64,000 bases of DNA. Origin: Blautia sp. (GTDB taxonomy: Bacteria > Bacillota > Clostridia > Lachnospirales > Lachnospiraceae). This document shows, one piece after another, positions 24,078 to 31,215 of this stretch (position 1 is its first letter; every line of letters begins with the position of its first letter). The position numbers and the translations under genes are program-made. The notes under the pieces were generated by a model. The model had not been told where the DNA came from and made no database searches. It saw only the letters and a list, made by a program, of their open reading frames with translations. Where the stretch lies: NCBI GenBank assembly GCA_022769545.1, contig JALEJS010000006.1, positions 1 to 64,000 on the forward strand, written 5' to 3'.

Positions 24078-25406
24078 ATGGAGGAAGCACTGATCAAGAG
24101 AATACTGCCCCACAGCATAGAGGCAGAGCAGTCTGTGATCGGATCCATGATTTTGGACAGAGATGCGATATTGATTGCGTCAGAAATTCTGACCAGTGAT
24201 GATTTTTACCAGAAACAATACGGGATTATTTTTGACACGATGGTGGAGCTCTGTAACGAGGGAAAGCCGGTGGATCTGATCACACTTCAGAACCGGCTGA
24301 AGGAAAAGGAGCTTCCCCCGGATATCAGCAGCATGGAGTATGTGAGAGATCTCATTGCTGCAGTTCCGACATCGGCCAATATCCGTTATTATGCCAAAAT
24401 TGTCAGTGAAAAGGCTGTTTTGCGAAGGCTGATCAAGGCAAATGAAGAAATTGCAAATACCTGTTATCTGGAGAAGGATGGTACGGATGTAATTCTGGAG
24501 GAAGCGGAAAAGAAGCTGTTTCAGATTTTGCAGAGACGCTCCACCGAAGAATTTGTGCCGATTCAGCAGGTTGTTCTGAATGCCATCAACAACATCGAGA
24601 AAGCATCCAAGATGAAAGGCTCTGTCACAGGAATACCTACCGGGTTTGTGGATCTGGATTACAAGACTTCCGGGATGCATGCTTCGGATCTTGTGCTGAT
24701 TGCGGCGAGACCATCCATGGGAAAGACGGCCTTTGTCCTGAATATTGCGCAGTATATGGCCTTTCGCAAGGATGTGACGGTTGCCATTTTCAGTCTGGAA
24801 ATGTCAAAAGAGCAGCTGGTAAACCGACTTCTGGCGATGGAGTCCCATGTGGATTCCCAGAATATGAGAACCGGTAATCTGAAGGATGAAGACTGGACGA
24901 AGCTGGTAGAAGGTGCAGAAATCATTGGCTGCTCCAACCTGATTATTGACGATACACCCGGAATTACCATTTCCGAGCTGCGCTCGAAATGCAGAAAGTA
25001 TAAACTGGAGCATAATCTCGGAATTGTGATGATTGATTATCTGCAGCTGATGAGCGGCGGAGGAAAGAGTGATTCCAGACAGCAGGAAATTTCGGAGATC
25101 TCCCGTTCGCTGAAGGCTCTGGCCAGAGAACTGGATGTTCCGGTGATTGCACTTTCACAGCTCAGCCGCGCGGTCGAGCAGCGCCCGGATCATCGCCCCA
25201 TGCTTTCTGACCTGAGGGAATCCGGTGCCATAGAGCAGGATGCGGATGTGGTAATGTTCATATACCGGGATGATTACTATCACAAGGATACGGAGAAAAA
25301 GGACATTGCGGAAATCATCATCGCCAAACAGCGAAACGGTCCCATCGGAACTGTAGAGCTTGTATGGCTTCCGCGGTATACGCAATTTGTAAACATGAAA
25401 AAGTAG
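24078..25406 (+). CDS. dnaB: Replicative DNA helicase DnaB
   Basis: A 442-residue DnaB-type helicase (called DnaC in Bacillus). The N-terminal primase-binding domain (LPHSIEAEQSVIGSMI to about residue 150) is followed by the RecA-like motor with Walker A ARPSMGKT, SLEMSKEQL, a Walker B region VMIDYLQLM and the H4 motif QEISEISRSLKALARELDVPVIALSQLSR. It unwinds DNA at the fork. GGAGGTAATATT precedes ATG 24078. No intein is present. A long palindrome follows the gene. Confidence 0.98.
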   Translation: MEEALIKRILPHSIEAEQSVIGSMILDRDAILIASEILTSDDFYQKQYGIIFDTMVELCNEGKPVDLITLQNRLKEKELPPDISSMEYVRDLIAAVPTSANIRYYAKIVSEKAVLRRLIKANEEIANTCYLEKDGTDVILEEAEKKLFQILQRRSTEEFVPIQQVVLNAINNIEKASKMKGSVTGIPTGFVDLDYKTSGMHASDLVLIAARPSMGKTAFVLNIAQYMAFRKDVTVAIFSLEMSKEQLVNRLLAMESHVDSQNMRTGNLKDEDWTKLVEGAEIIGCSNLIIDDTPGITISELRSKCRKYKLEHNLGIVMIDYLQLMSGGGKSDSRQQEISEISRSLKALARELDVPVIALSQLSRAVEQRPDHRPMLSDLRESGAIEQDADVVMFIYRDDYYHKDTEKKDIAEIIIAKQRNGPIGTVELVWLPRYTQFVNMKK

Positions 25407-25414
25407 AGCCGTGC

Positions 25415-25488
25415 ACCCCGAAAGAAATGGCGTCGTCGGAGAATACATGCCTGCATGCATTCTCCGACGACGCCATTTCTTTCGGGGT
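25415..25488. repeat. Long near-perfect palindrome (36-bp arms)
   Basis: Arms 25415-25450 and 25453-25488 are reverse complements over 36 bp with a single mismatch (a possible G-U pair) and only two bases between them. It starts eight bases after the dnaB stop. It has no T run, and at 36 bp it is longer than the usual terminator stem. The region to about 25555 after it continues with smaller repeats (for example GGATT/AATCC) and a frame open through the palindrome. It may be a dispersed palindromic element or a bulky terminator. Confidence 0.9.
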
Positions 25489-25578
25489 ATAGGGCGAAGC
25501 CCGACACCGAGGATTCTGTGGAATCCGAGGTGAAGCACGGCGTCACCTTGTTTGTCACATTATGTCAACCGAAAAAAC

Positions 25579-25606
25579 TTGCAAACAGAGCTTCGGATGA
25601 TATAAT
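25579..25606 (+). promoter_or_regulatory. Promoter of the MerR-type gene
   Basis: TTGCAA (25579-25584), 16 bp, then TATAAT (25601-25606), with TG just upstream of the -10 (TGATATAAT). It lies 32 bp before the regulator start. Confidence 0.7.
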
Positions 25607-25637
25607 AAAAGCAGTGAATTTCATAAGGAGGGGTAGT

Positions 25638-26201
25638 ATGGGAAACCGTTATACCGTTCATCAGACCGTGGAAAAAACTGGTGTAAAATCCTATGTTCTC
25701 CGTTACTGGGAGGAGGAACTTCAGTTGTCTATCGGGCGAAATGAGCTTGGGCATCGATACTACACAGAAGATGATATTCAACTGTTTCTGAAAGTAAAAG
25801 AACTGAAAGAAAAAGGAATCCAATTAAAAACCATTCGGGAACAGCTTCTGCCGCAAACCGGGACAAACAATGCGAACCCGTCAATGACGCAGCCGCAATC
25901 GTCAGATCCGGCACCGGAATCATCTGCTCAGGAATCTGTCCGACCGGAGATGTCTGCCCGGGAAATCACCAGACCGGAGGCAGCCGTACAGGGAGTGAAA
26001 AGACAGGAGATTCAGAGTAAACCGAATGGGAAAATACTGGAATTTCATCAGATTCTGGAAAGGCTGATTGCACAGGAAATGAAGCTTCAGGATCAGGAGG
26101 AAGGAAGATGCCGTTCGCTGGATCATATGATTCGAAGCCATCAGATTGCCAGAAGAGAAGCGGCAGCAGCTGCCGAGGCAAAAAAACGAAAGAAAAAATA
26201 A
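25638..26201 (+). CDS. MerR family (HTH) transcriptional regulator
   Basis: A 187-residue protein with an N-terminal MerR-type winged helix: TVHQTVEKTGVKSYVLRYWEEELQLSIGRNELGHRYYTEDDIQLFLKVKELKEKGIQLKTIREQL. The middle (residues 75-120) is Pro/Ser/Ala-rich and disordered, and the C-terminal region is a charged helix ending in AAAAEAKKRKKK. No metal-binding cysteines or ligand domain are seen. It resembles RacA- or YfmP-like MerR proteins; a chromosome-anchoring role like RacA is possible but speculative. ATG 25638 follows AGGAGGGGTAGT. Confidence 0.85.
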   Translation: MGNRYTVHQTVEKTGVKSYVLRYWEEELQLSIGRNELGHRYYTEDDIQLFLKVKELKEKGIQLKTIREQLLPQTGTNNANPSMTQPQSSDPAPESSAQESVRPEMSAREITRPEAAVQGVKRQEIQSKPNGKILEFHQILERLIAQEMKLQDQEEGRCRSLDHMIRSHQIARREAAAAAEAKKRKKK

Positions 26202-26205
26202 AAAG

Positions 26206-26245
26206 AAAAGACGGACTGAAGTAGCGATACATCAGTCCGTCTTTT
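26206..26245. terminator. Bidirectional terminator
   Basis: AAAAGACGGACTGA pairs perfectly with TCAGTCCGTCTTTT around a 12-base loop. It stands between the convergent MerR and ferredoxin genes and works in both directions because of the flanking A and T tracts. Confidence 0.9.
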
Positions 26246-26257
26246 GGAAATTTTGGA

Positions 26258-26431
26258 TTATTCGCCAGCAGAAATAGCTTCTGTAGGACATTCGTCAGCG
26301 CAGGTACCGCAGTCAAGACATGCGTCAGCGTCGATTACGAATTTGCCATCTCCTTCGGAAATAGCTTCAGCCGGACATGCAGCTGCACAGGTTCCGCAGC
26401 TTACGCAATCATCGGAAATTACATATGCCAT
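26258..26431 (-). CDS. 2[4Fe-4S] ferredoxin
   Basis: A 57-residue clostridial-type ferredoxin with two cluster motifs: CVSCGTCAAACP and CLDCGTCADECP. It carries low-potential electrons for pyruvate:ferredoxin oxidoreductase, hydrogenases and related enzymes. ATG 26431 follows AAAGGAGGATATAATT on the minus strand. It is transcribed alone from a clear promoter and ends at a shared terminator. Given hydE in the same window, it fits a fermentative anaerobe. Confidence 0.97.
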   Translation of the reverse strand: MAYVISDDCVSCGTCAAACPAEAISEGDGKFVIDADACLDCGTCADECPTEAISAGE

Positions 26432-26482
26432 AATTATATCCTCCTTTAAACTCGTATATACCTGTATCCAGGCTATAAGCAT

Positions 26483-26511
26483 ATTCTAATATATAAATCT
26501 GCGGATTACAA
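26483..26511 (-). promoter_or_regulatory. SigmaA-type promoter of the ferredoxin gene
   Basis: On the minus strand TTGTAA (26511-26506), 17 bp, then TAGAAT (26488-26483), about 52 bp before the ferredoxin start. Confidence 0.7.
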
Positions 26512-26539
26512 GTATAAAATTTCAAACATGTAAATTGGG

Positions 26540-26568
26540 TTGATTCCTGCTGTATTTGGTATTATAAT
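26540..26568 (+). promoter_or_regulatory. SigmaA-type promoter of the DUF1858 gene
   Basis: TTGATT (26540-26545), 17 bp, then TATAAT (26563-26568), 57 bp before the DUF1858 start and divergent from the ferredoxin promoter. Confidence 0.75.
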
Positions 26569-26624
26569 AACAGAAGAGTTTTCTGCATGTGCAGGAGATG
26601 ATCATTATGAAGGAGGAAACAATT

Positions 26625-26825
26625 ATGGCAAAGGTATCAAAAAGCATGCTGATCGGACAGCTTCTGCAGCTGGATCCGAATGTTGCGCCGATCCTTATGA
26701 GAGCAGGTATGCATTGTCTCGGATGCCCGTCTTCCCAGATGGAGTCTCTGGAAGAGGCAGCGATGGTTCACGGACTGGATGCAGATGTGCTGGTTCAGCA
26801 GATCAATGATTTCCTTGGAGAATAA
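26625..26825 (+). CDS. DUF1858 domain small protein
   Basis: A 66-residue protein consisting of one DUF1858 domain: [20 protein letters not shown], then the [10 protein letters not shown] motif with its CxxC. DUF1858 proteins are related to ScdA N-terminal domains and hybrid-cluster neighbours, with a proposed redox or iron-sulfur role. ATG 26625 follows GAAGGAGGAAACAATT. It is divergent from the ferredoxin. Confidence 0.9.
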   Translation: MAKVSKSMLIGQLLQLDPNVAPILMRAGMHCLGCPSSQMESLEEAAMVHGLDADVLVQQINDFLGE

Positions 26826-26862
26826 TTCTTCGCATCCCTGCGGGGCTTTTTCATTTCTTAAG

Positions 26863-26893
26863 AAAAAAAGACCGGATCTGACCGGTCTTTTTT
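26863..26893. terminator. Bidirectional terminator
   Basis: An AAGACCGG/CCGGTCTT stem, six-base loop, and A and T tracts on either side, between the DUF1858 gene and convergent mecA. A weaker GC-rich hairpin just after the DUF1858 stop (about 26832-26848) also ends in TTTTT. Confidence 0.85.
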
Positions 26894-26974
26894 AATGCAT
26901 TCACGGATGAGACAACTTCCCGTGAAATCAGAAATATTTTTTTGAATGAATCAGGGAATACAGGATAAGTCTTT

Positions 26975-27739
26975 TCATAATTTTGCCAGCTGCTGAATTG
27001 CCTGTCCGGAGACTATGATTTCTCCGTGCTCACAGAGATATGCCTCGCCCGCCTGAGAAAACGCTTTTCCGGAACCGTATTCGGAGAGAATATTGCATAC
27101 CTTGTTAAAGTCTTCCGGTGTACTGTTTGTCTGGTGCAGTACCAGCATATAATGACCGGACGGAAGTTCTTTATATAAAGTATTCTCGCCCTGGAAAAGA
27201 TTGTTCAGACCATGGGAGGCCCGAATCACATCGTCCAGATTCCGGAAGGAAAACAGTCGGATCAGATCTACAGATGGTGCAGGTTCTTCCTGCTTTTCTG
27301 CAGAAGACTGCTCTGCGGGTGCATCCGGAGACTTTTTCTCATCGGAGGAAGCCTGACTTTTCAGTTTTGCTTCGTACAATTTCTGGAAAATATCAATGAT
27401 ATTGTCTGCTCCGTCAAACTGAATGGTATTTTCAGCAGCAGAGTCACCTTTGAAGGGTGCGAACTTGGAAAAGCGTGTATCCAGCTCTTCGGGATCCGAG
27501 ACTTTCGTGATAATCAGAATGATACTTTCCATATTAACCGGAATTGCTTCGATCATAAGAGGAAGATTATCCGTTTCGAAACCAAACTGAACCTGCGCCT
27601 GATGCATCATATCACGAAACAGGCGCTTGGCTTTTTCGGAACCGTAGGCAAGCTCACTGATACGGATCTGGTGATCTGCAAGATCCTCACGGGTAAGCGT
27701 GCACCGAATTTGATTTTCGTTAATTTTTTCTATTTTCAT
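26975..27739 (-). CDS. mecA: Adaptor protein MecA
   Basis: A 254-residue MecA. The N-terminal substrate-binding part (MKIEKINENQIRCTLTREDLADHQI, with LAYGSEKAKRLFRDMMHQA) is followed by an acidic linker (residues about 115-150) and the C-terminal ClpC-binding domain (LIRLFSFRNLDDVIRASHGL and GEIIVSGQAIQQL). MecA delivers targets such as ComK to ClpCP. AGGATGTGATAAT precedes ATG 27739 on the minus strand. Confidence 0.93.
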   Translation of the reverse strand: MKIEKINENQIRCTLTREDLADHQIRISELAYGSEKAKRLFRDMMHQAQVQFGFETDNLPLMIEAIPVNMESIILIITKVSDPEELDTRFSKFAPFKGDSAAENTIQFDGADNIIDIFQKLYEAKLKSQASSDEKKSPDAPAEQSSAEKQEEPAPSVDLIRLFSFRNLDDVIRASHGLNNLFQGENTLYKELPSGHYMLVLHQTNSTPEDFNKVCNILSEYGSGKAFSQAGEAYLCEHGEIIVSGQAIQQLAKL

Positions 27740-28236
27740 ATTATCACATCCTGTTCAAGTGTTTGTGAAAAACGTTTTGGGGTCAACACAGACAGAATTA
27801 TGTCTATGACTTATATTATTCCGGTAAGTGGAATTCCTTTCATTCTTTTAAATATACATTTTATATCATATATCAGCAAACTTCAAGATGCAAATGAAAA
27901 CATCTGGCAAATGATAAAATATTTGGAAAATATTTGGGAATCATTTGGAAAAACAGTCAAAATGGAACAAAATAAATGAAAAAGCTATTGTATTCTATGG
28001 AAAATACGCTATAATGAATAGGAAAGAATAATTTGATGTGTAATTATGTAACAAAAAAGCAAAACAAATAATAAAAACTCAGGATATATCAGCTTTCAAC
28101 AGACATTGTCTAAATTCTTTCAGCGTTCTTGCTGCGGCAATGTAAATTCCCACCAGTCAGAGATAAAATAAATGATATCAAATTACTCTTTCTCGAACCA
28201 CGTGTTTTCTGATTATTTGCGAAGAAAGGAGGTATT
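27740..28236. other. Intergenic region with a long leader
   Basis: About 500 bp between divergent mecA and the small gene at 28237. It contains a promoter (27988-28015) and roughly 215 nt of transcribed leader. The leader is AT-rich at first, then holds GCGTTCTTGCTGCGGCAATG, in which short GC-rich pairings are possible. I recognise no riboswitch class and no coding frame. The first 200 bp are AT-rich without a recognisable element. Confidence 0.5.
27988..28015 (+). promoter_or_regulatory. SigmaA-type promoter upstream of the small gene at 28237
   Basis: TTGTAT (27988-27993), 16 bp, then TATAAT (28010-28015). The next start codon is about 215 nt further, which leaves an unusually long leader. 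Confidence 0.7.
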
Positions 28237-28503
28237 ATGCATGTAGAGCATAGGGAGGCGGCGTTCTATGGAAATATATCACAGAATCAGTCGGATAAGG
28301 TAGACGCAATATCCCTGAAGAAGGAATTGAAATCTTATCGCGCGCAGGGCGTACAGCTGTATCTGGACGGAGTGCCAAGCTCCCCCAAACTGATTGCGAA
28401 GGCATGTATGCTGGCAGAAGACTGCGGATATATGCGCGATTATACAGAAGATGAATATGGACGAATTTCAGAAGTGAATTTTAATTACATAAAAGCACGT
28501 TAA
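28237..28503 (+). CDS. Small conserved-looking protein of unknown function
   Basis: An 88-residue soluble protein starting at ATG 28237 after AAAGGAGGTATT. It begins with a polar stretch, then SLKKELKSYRAQGVQLYLDGVPSSPKLIA and a CGYMRDYTEDEYGRISEVNFNYI ending. The pattern of helix, loop, helix and strand suggests a compact fold. I recognise no family or catalytic residues. The long leader, strong ribosome binding site and separate terminator-like structure show it is an independent, regulated gene. Confidence 0.7.
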   Translation: MHVEHREAAFYGNISQNQSDKVDAISLKKELKSYRAQGVQLYLDGVPSSPKLIAKACMLAEDCGYMRDYTEDEYGRISEVNFNYIKAR

Positions 28504-28513
28504 GGCGAGAAAA

Positions 28514-28568
28514 CCCCTCCGGAATAACCACGGATTGTTTCCGGAACATACCATACCCTCCGGAGGGG
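28514..28568 (+). terminator. Hairpin after the small gene
   Basis: CCCCTCCGG (28514-28522) pairs with CCGGAGGGG (28560-28568), with an inner CCGGA/TCCGG option that could form an alternative structure. It lacks a T run, so its role as terminator or alternative RNA fold is uncertain. Confidence 0.5.
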
Positions 28569-28622
28569 AAATGTAAAGAAACTGTGAATACTGAAAAATA
28601 TGAATGCAATTTTATAAATTTA

Positions 28623-28631
28623 TGATATAAT
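28623..28631 (+). promoter_or_regulatory. Extended -10 promoter of the GH18 gene
   Basis: TGATATAAT (28623-28631) is a perfect extended -10 box, 55 bp before the chosen start. It overlaps an in-frame upstream ATG at 28630, which argues against that ATG as the start. Confidence 0.6.
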
Positions 28632-28686
28632 GAGAAGACTTGACGATATGAAAAGAAACAATGAAAAGCACCGAAAGGATGATAAA

Positions 28687-30339
28687 ATGAAGAAAAAGCA
28701 GAAACCAGTGTTGATCGTGTGTCTTCTGATTATATTACTGATGGCAGTGGGCGGAGGCTCATTTCTGATACATAGGTATATGCCGGTGAAGGATCGGATG
28801 GATCTGTCTGAATATTACGGGCAGACGGAAGGAAGTCAGGCGCATATTATTATTGGGACAACGCAGATGGAAGCTCTCGGGGAAATAATTGATGGTCAGG
28901 CGTATCTGCCTCTTGAGACTGTGAACAAGTATCTGAATCAGCGTTTTTACTGGGACAGTGAAAACGGACAGATTCTGTATGCCACACCATCAGAACTGAC
29001 ATCCACTGCGTCTTCTTCCGAGAGTGGAAGTGATGTTCTTGTGATGAATGACACCGTATATCTGAAGCTGGATTATGTGTGCCGGTACACAAATCTGGAA
29101 ACATATACGTATCAGGAACCCAATCGTATCGTAATACAGAAAAAGTTCAAAGGAATACAGGCGGTTGATACGGTAAAAGAAGCATATATCCGTTACCGGG
29201 GCGGTATCAAATCAGAGGTTCTGACACAGGTTTCTTCCGGTACCTCTCTGATTTTTCTGGAAGAACTGGAAAACTGGGTGAAGGTAGCTACATTTGACGG
29301 ATATACAGGATATGTGGAAAAGAAAAAGGTTTCTGAGGTATATAAACTGGACAGGGAAACCGATTTTCAGGCAGAAAAATATCAATACATCAGTATGGAT
29401 GAACCGGTAAATATGGCATGGCACCAGGTGACGACTGCGGAAGCAAACGAGTATCTGTCAGAGGCCATTCAGAATGTGACCGGCGTAAATGTGATTTCTC
29501 CTACATGGTTTTCCATCGCAGACAACAGCGGCAATATTACCAATATATCTTCCGGAGAATATGTGGCGCAGGCACATGCGGCAGGAATGCAGGTATGGGG
29601 ACTGATAGACAATTTCAGTGAGGAAATCAGTACCGTGGAAGTGTTATCGAAAACTTCCAGCAGACAGAATCTGATCCAGCAGCTGATGCATGCCGCACTG
29701 GCAGTGGGGATGGATGGCATCAATATTGATTTCGAGTACTTAAGTGAAGAGGTGGGCAAACATTTTCTTGAATTCCTGAGGGAATTATCCATTGAATGTC
29801 ACAAAAACAATCTGGTTCTTTCTGTGGATAATCCGGTGCCGGAGGATTTTACCAGTCATTATGACCGTGCAGAACAGGGAAGAGTAGTGGATTATGTGAT
29901 CATTATGGGATATGATGAGCATTATGTCGGTTCAGAGGAAGCCGGATCGGTTGCATCGCTTCCGTGGGTGGAACAGGGGATTATTGATACGCTGGAAGAG
30001 GTTCCGGCCAGCCGGGTGATCAATGCCATTCCGTTCTATACCCGTCTGTGGAAGACACAGGGCGGATCCCTTTCTAGTGAGGCAATCGGTATGGATCAGG
30101 CGCAGGATGTAATCTCCAAATACGAAGTGGAAACCTACTGGGACAAAAACGCCGGACAGAATTACGGAAGCTACGAGACAGAAGAGGGTTATTTCCAGAT
30201 CTGGATCGAGGATGCACAGTCTGTTGCAGCGAAAGTAAAACTGGTTCCCAAATATGGGCTCGCCGGAGTGGCACAGTGGAAACTGGGCTTCGAGAACAGT
30301 TCCATATGGTCTGTCATCAGTGAAAATCTGACGGAATAA
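28687..30339 (+). CDS. GH18 glycosidase with SH3 domain, membrane-anchored
   Basis: A 550-residue protein. Residues 5-28 form a signal anchor. A copper-amine-oxidase-like stalk domain (about 60-130, with DGQAYLPLETVNKYL) and an SH3 domain (about 165-215, with GTSLIFLEELENWVKVATFDGYTGYV) precede a GH18 barrel (about 240-545). The GH18 catalytic motif is present as DGINIDFEYL (DxxDxDxE type). Similar proteins (YdhD, YaaH/SleL) cleave cortex or wall glycan between N-acetylglucosamine and muramic residues. The neighbour cwlD supports a spore or wall role. ATG 28687 follows AAAGGATGATAAA. Confidence 0.85.
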   Translation: MKKKQKPVLIVCLLIILLMAVGGGSFLIHRYMPVKDRMDLSEYYGQTEGSQAHIIIGTTQMEALGEIIDGQAYLPLETVNKYLNQRFYWDSENGQILYATPSELTSTASSSESGSDVLVMNDTVYLKLDYVCRYTNLETYTYQEPNRIVIQKKFKGIQAVDTVKEAYIRYRGGIKSEVLTQVSSGTSLIFLEELENWVKVATFDGYTGYVEKKKVSEVYKLDRETDFQAEKYQYISMDEPVNMAWHQVTTAEANEYLSEAIQNVTGVNVISPTWFSIADNSGNITNISSGEYVAQAHAAGMQVWGLIDNFSEEISTVEVLSKTSSRQNLIQQLMHAALAVGMDGINIDFEYLSEEVGKHFLEFLRELSIECHKNNLVLSVDNPVPEDFTSHYDRAEQGRVVDYVIIMGYDEHYVGSEEAGSVASLPWVEQGIIDTLEEVPASRVINAIPFYTRLWKTQGGSLSSEAIGMDQAQDVISKYEVETYWDKNAGQNYGSYETEEGYFQIWIEDAQSVAAKVKLVPKYGLAGVAQWKLGFENSSIWSVISENLTE

Positions 30340-30370
30340 TCAGAAAATCAAAAAATAAAAAATCAGGATA

Positions 30371-30426
30371 AAACACCTTCTGGGCACATATATTTGATGT
30401 GAAAGAAGCCCGGAAGGTGTTTTTTT
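30371..30426 (+). terminator. Terminator hairpin that carries the cwlD ribosome binding site
   Basis: A 15-bp stem (30371-30385 with 30408-30422, one G-U pair) with a 22-base loop is followed by a T run to 30426. It looks like a Rho-independent terminator for the GH18 gene. The 3' arm contains GGAAGG, which is the only ribosome binding site of the next gene (TTG 30425), so the same element could control both termination and translation. Confidence 0.75.
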
Positions 30427-31117
30427 GAAAAAATATGGTCTGCAGACGCTGATGGCATGTCTGCTTCTGGTATGTTTTTATATCCTTTCCAGAGAAGCGG
30501 CAGTCATGGTTTTCAGTGAACAAAACAATGCGGGAGAGGAAAAGACAGGAATTCTTGTGGATGCCGGTCATGGAGGAATTGATCCGGGGATGATCGGAAT
30601 CGGCGGACTGAAGGAAAAGGGAATCAATTTGTCCATTGCTCTGAAATTAAAAGAACGGCTGCAGCAGATGGGGTATCAGGTGTATATGACAAGGGAGAAG
30701 GATGAGGGACTGTACGATGAGAATGCCACTAATAAAAAAGTGCAGGATATGCAAAGGCGGATTGAGCTGATTGCGAAATACCAGCCGGTACTTACCGTGA
30801 GCATTCACCAGAACAGCTACCCGGAGGAAGGGGTCCGGGGACCACAGGTGTTTTTTTATGAGCATTCGACGGAGGGAGAGAAGCTTGCAAAGCAGATTCA
30901 GGAAAGCATGAATGCGGAACTGTCGGTGGATTGTCCCAGGGAAGCAAAAGGAAACACATCCTACTATCTTCTGAAAAGAAGCTCCGGAATTCTGAATATT
31001 GTGGAATGCGGATTCCTGACTAATTCCCAGGAAGCGCAAGCCCTGCAGACCGAAGCTTATCAGCAGAAGGTCGCCGATGCGGTGGCACATGGAATCGATA
31101 CATACCTGAAAAATTAA
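30425..31117 (+). CDS. cwlD: N-acetylmuramoyl-L-alanine amidase, CwlD-like
   Basis: A 230-residue Amidase_3 protein with a signal anchor (residues 8-28). Zinc ligands are seen in VDAGHGG (His49), Glu64 of the GGLKEKG segment and His of SIHQNS; the catalytic Glu lies in NIVECGFLTN. The VSIHQNSYPEEGVRGPQVFFYE stretch and overall length match CwlD, which strips peptides from cortex muramic acid during spore formation so that PdaA can make the muramic lactam. The TTG at 30425 uses a ribosome binding site within the preceding hairpin; the next ATG (30452) has none and would cut the anchor. Confidence 0.85.
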   Translation: MKKYGLQTLMACLLLVCFYILSREAAVMVFSEQNNAGEEKTGILVDAGHGGIDPGMIGIGGLKEKGINLSIALKLKERLQQMGYQVYMTREKDEGLYDENATNKKVQDMQRRIELIAKYQPVLTVSIHQNSYPEEGVRGPQVFFYEHSTEGEKLAKQIQESMNAELSVDCPREAKGNTSYYLLKRSSGILNIVECGFLTNSQEAQALQTEAYQQKVADAVAHGIDTYLKN

Positions 31118-31141
31118 GCGTGTATTTTTTGCGAATTTGCT

Positions 31142-31169
31142 TTGCAGGAATGTTGTATTCTGCTATACT
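31142..31169 (+). promoter_or_regulatory. Promoter of the DUF2298-type gene pair
   Basis: TTGCAG (31142-31147), 16 bp, then TATACT (31164-31169), with a TGC directly ahead of the -10 box. It lies 46 bp before the first membrane-protein gene. Confidence 0.65.
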
Positions 31170-31215
31170 TATGAATAAATTATGACGGACTGGTTCGGAC
31201 ATGTAAGGAGATAAC

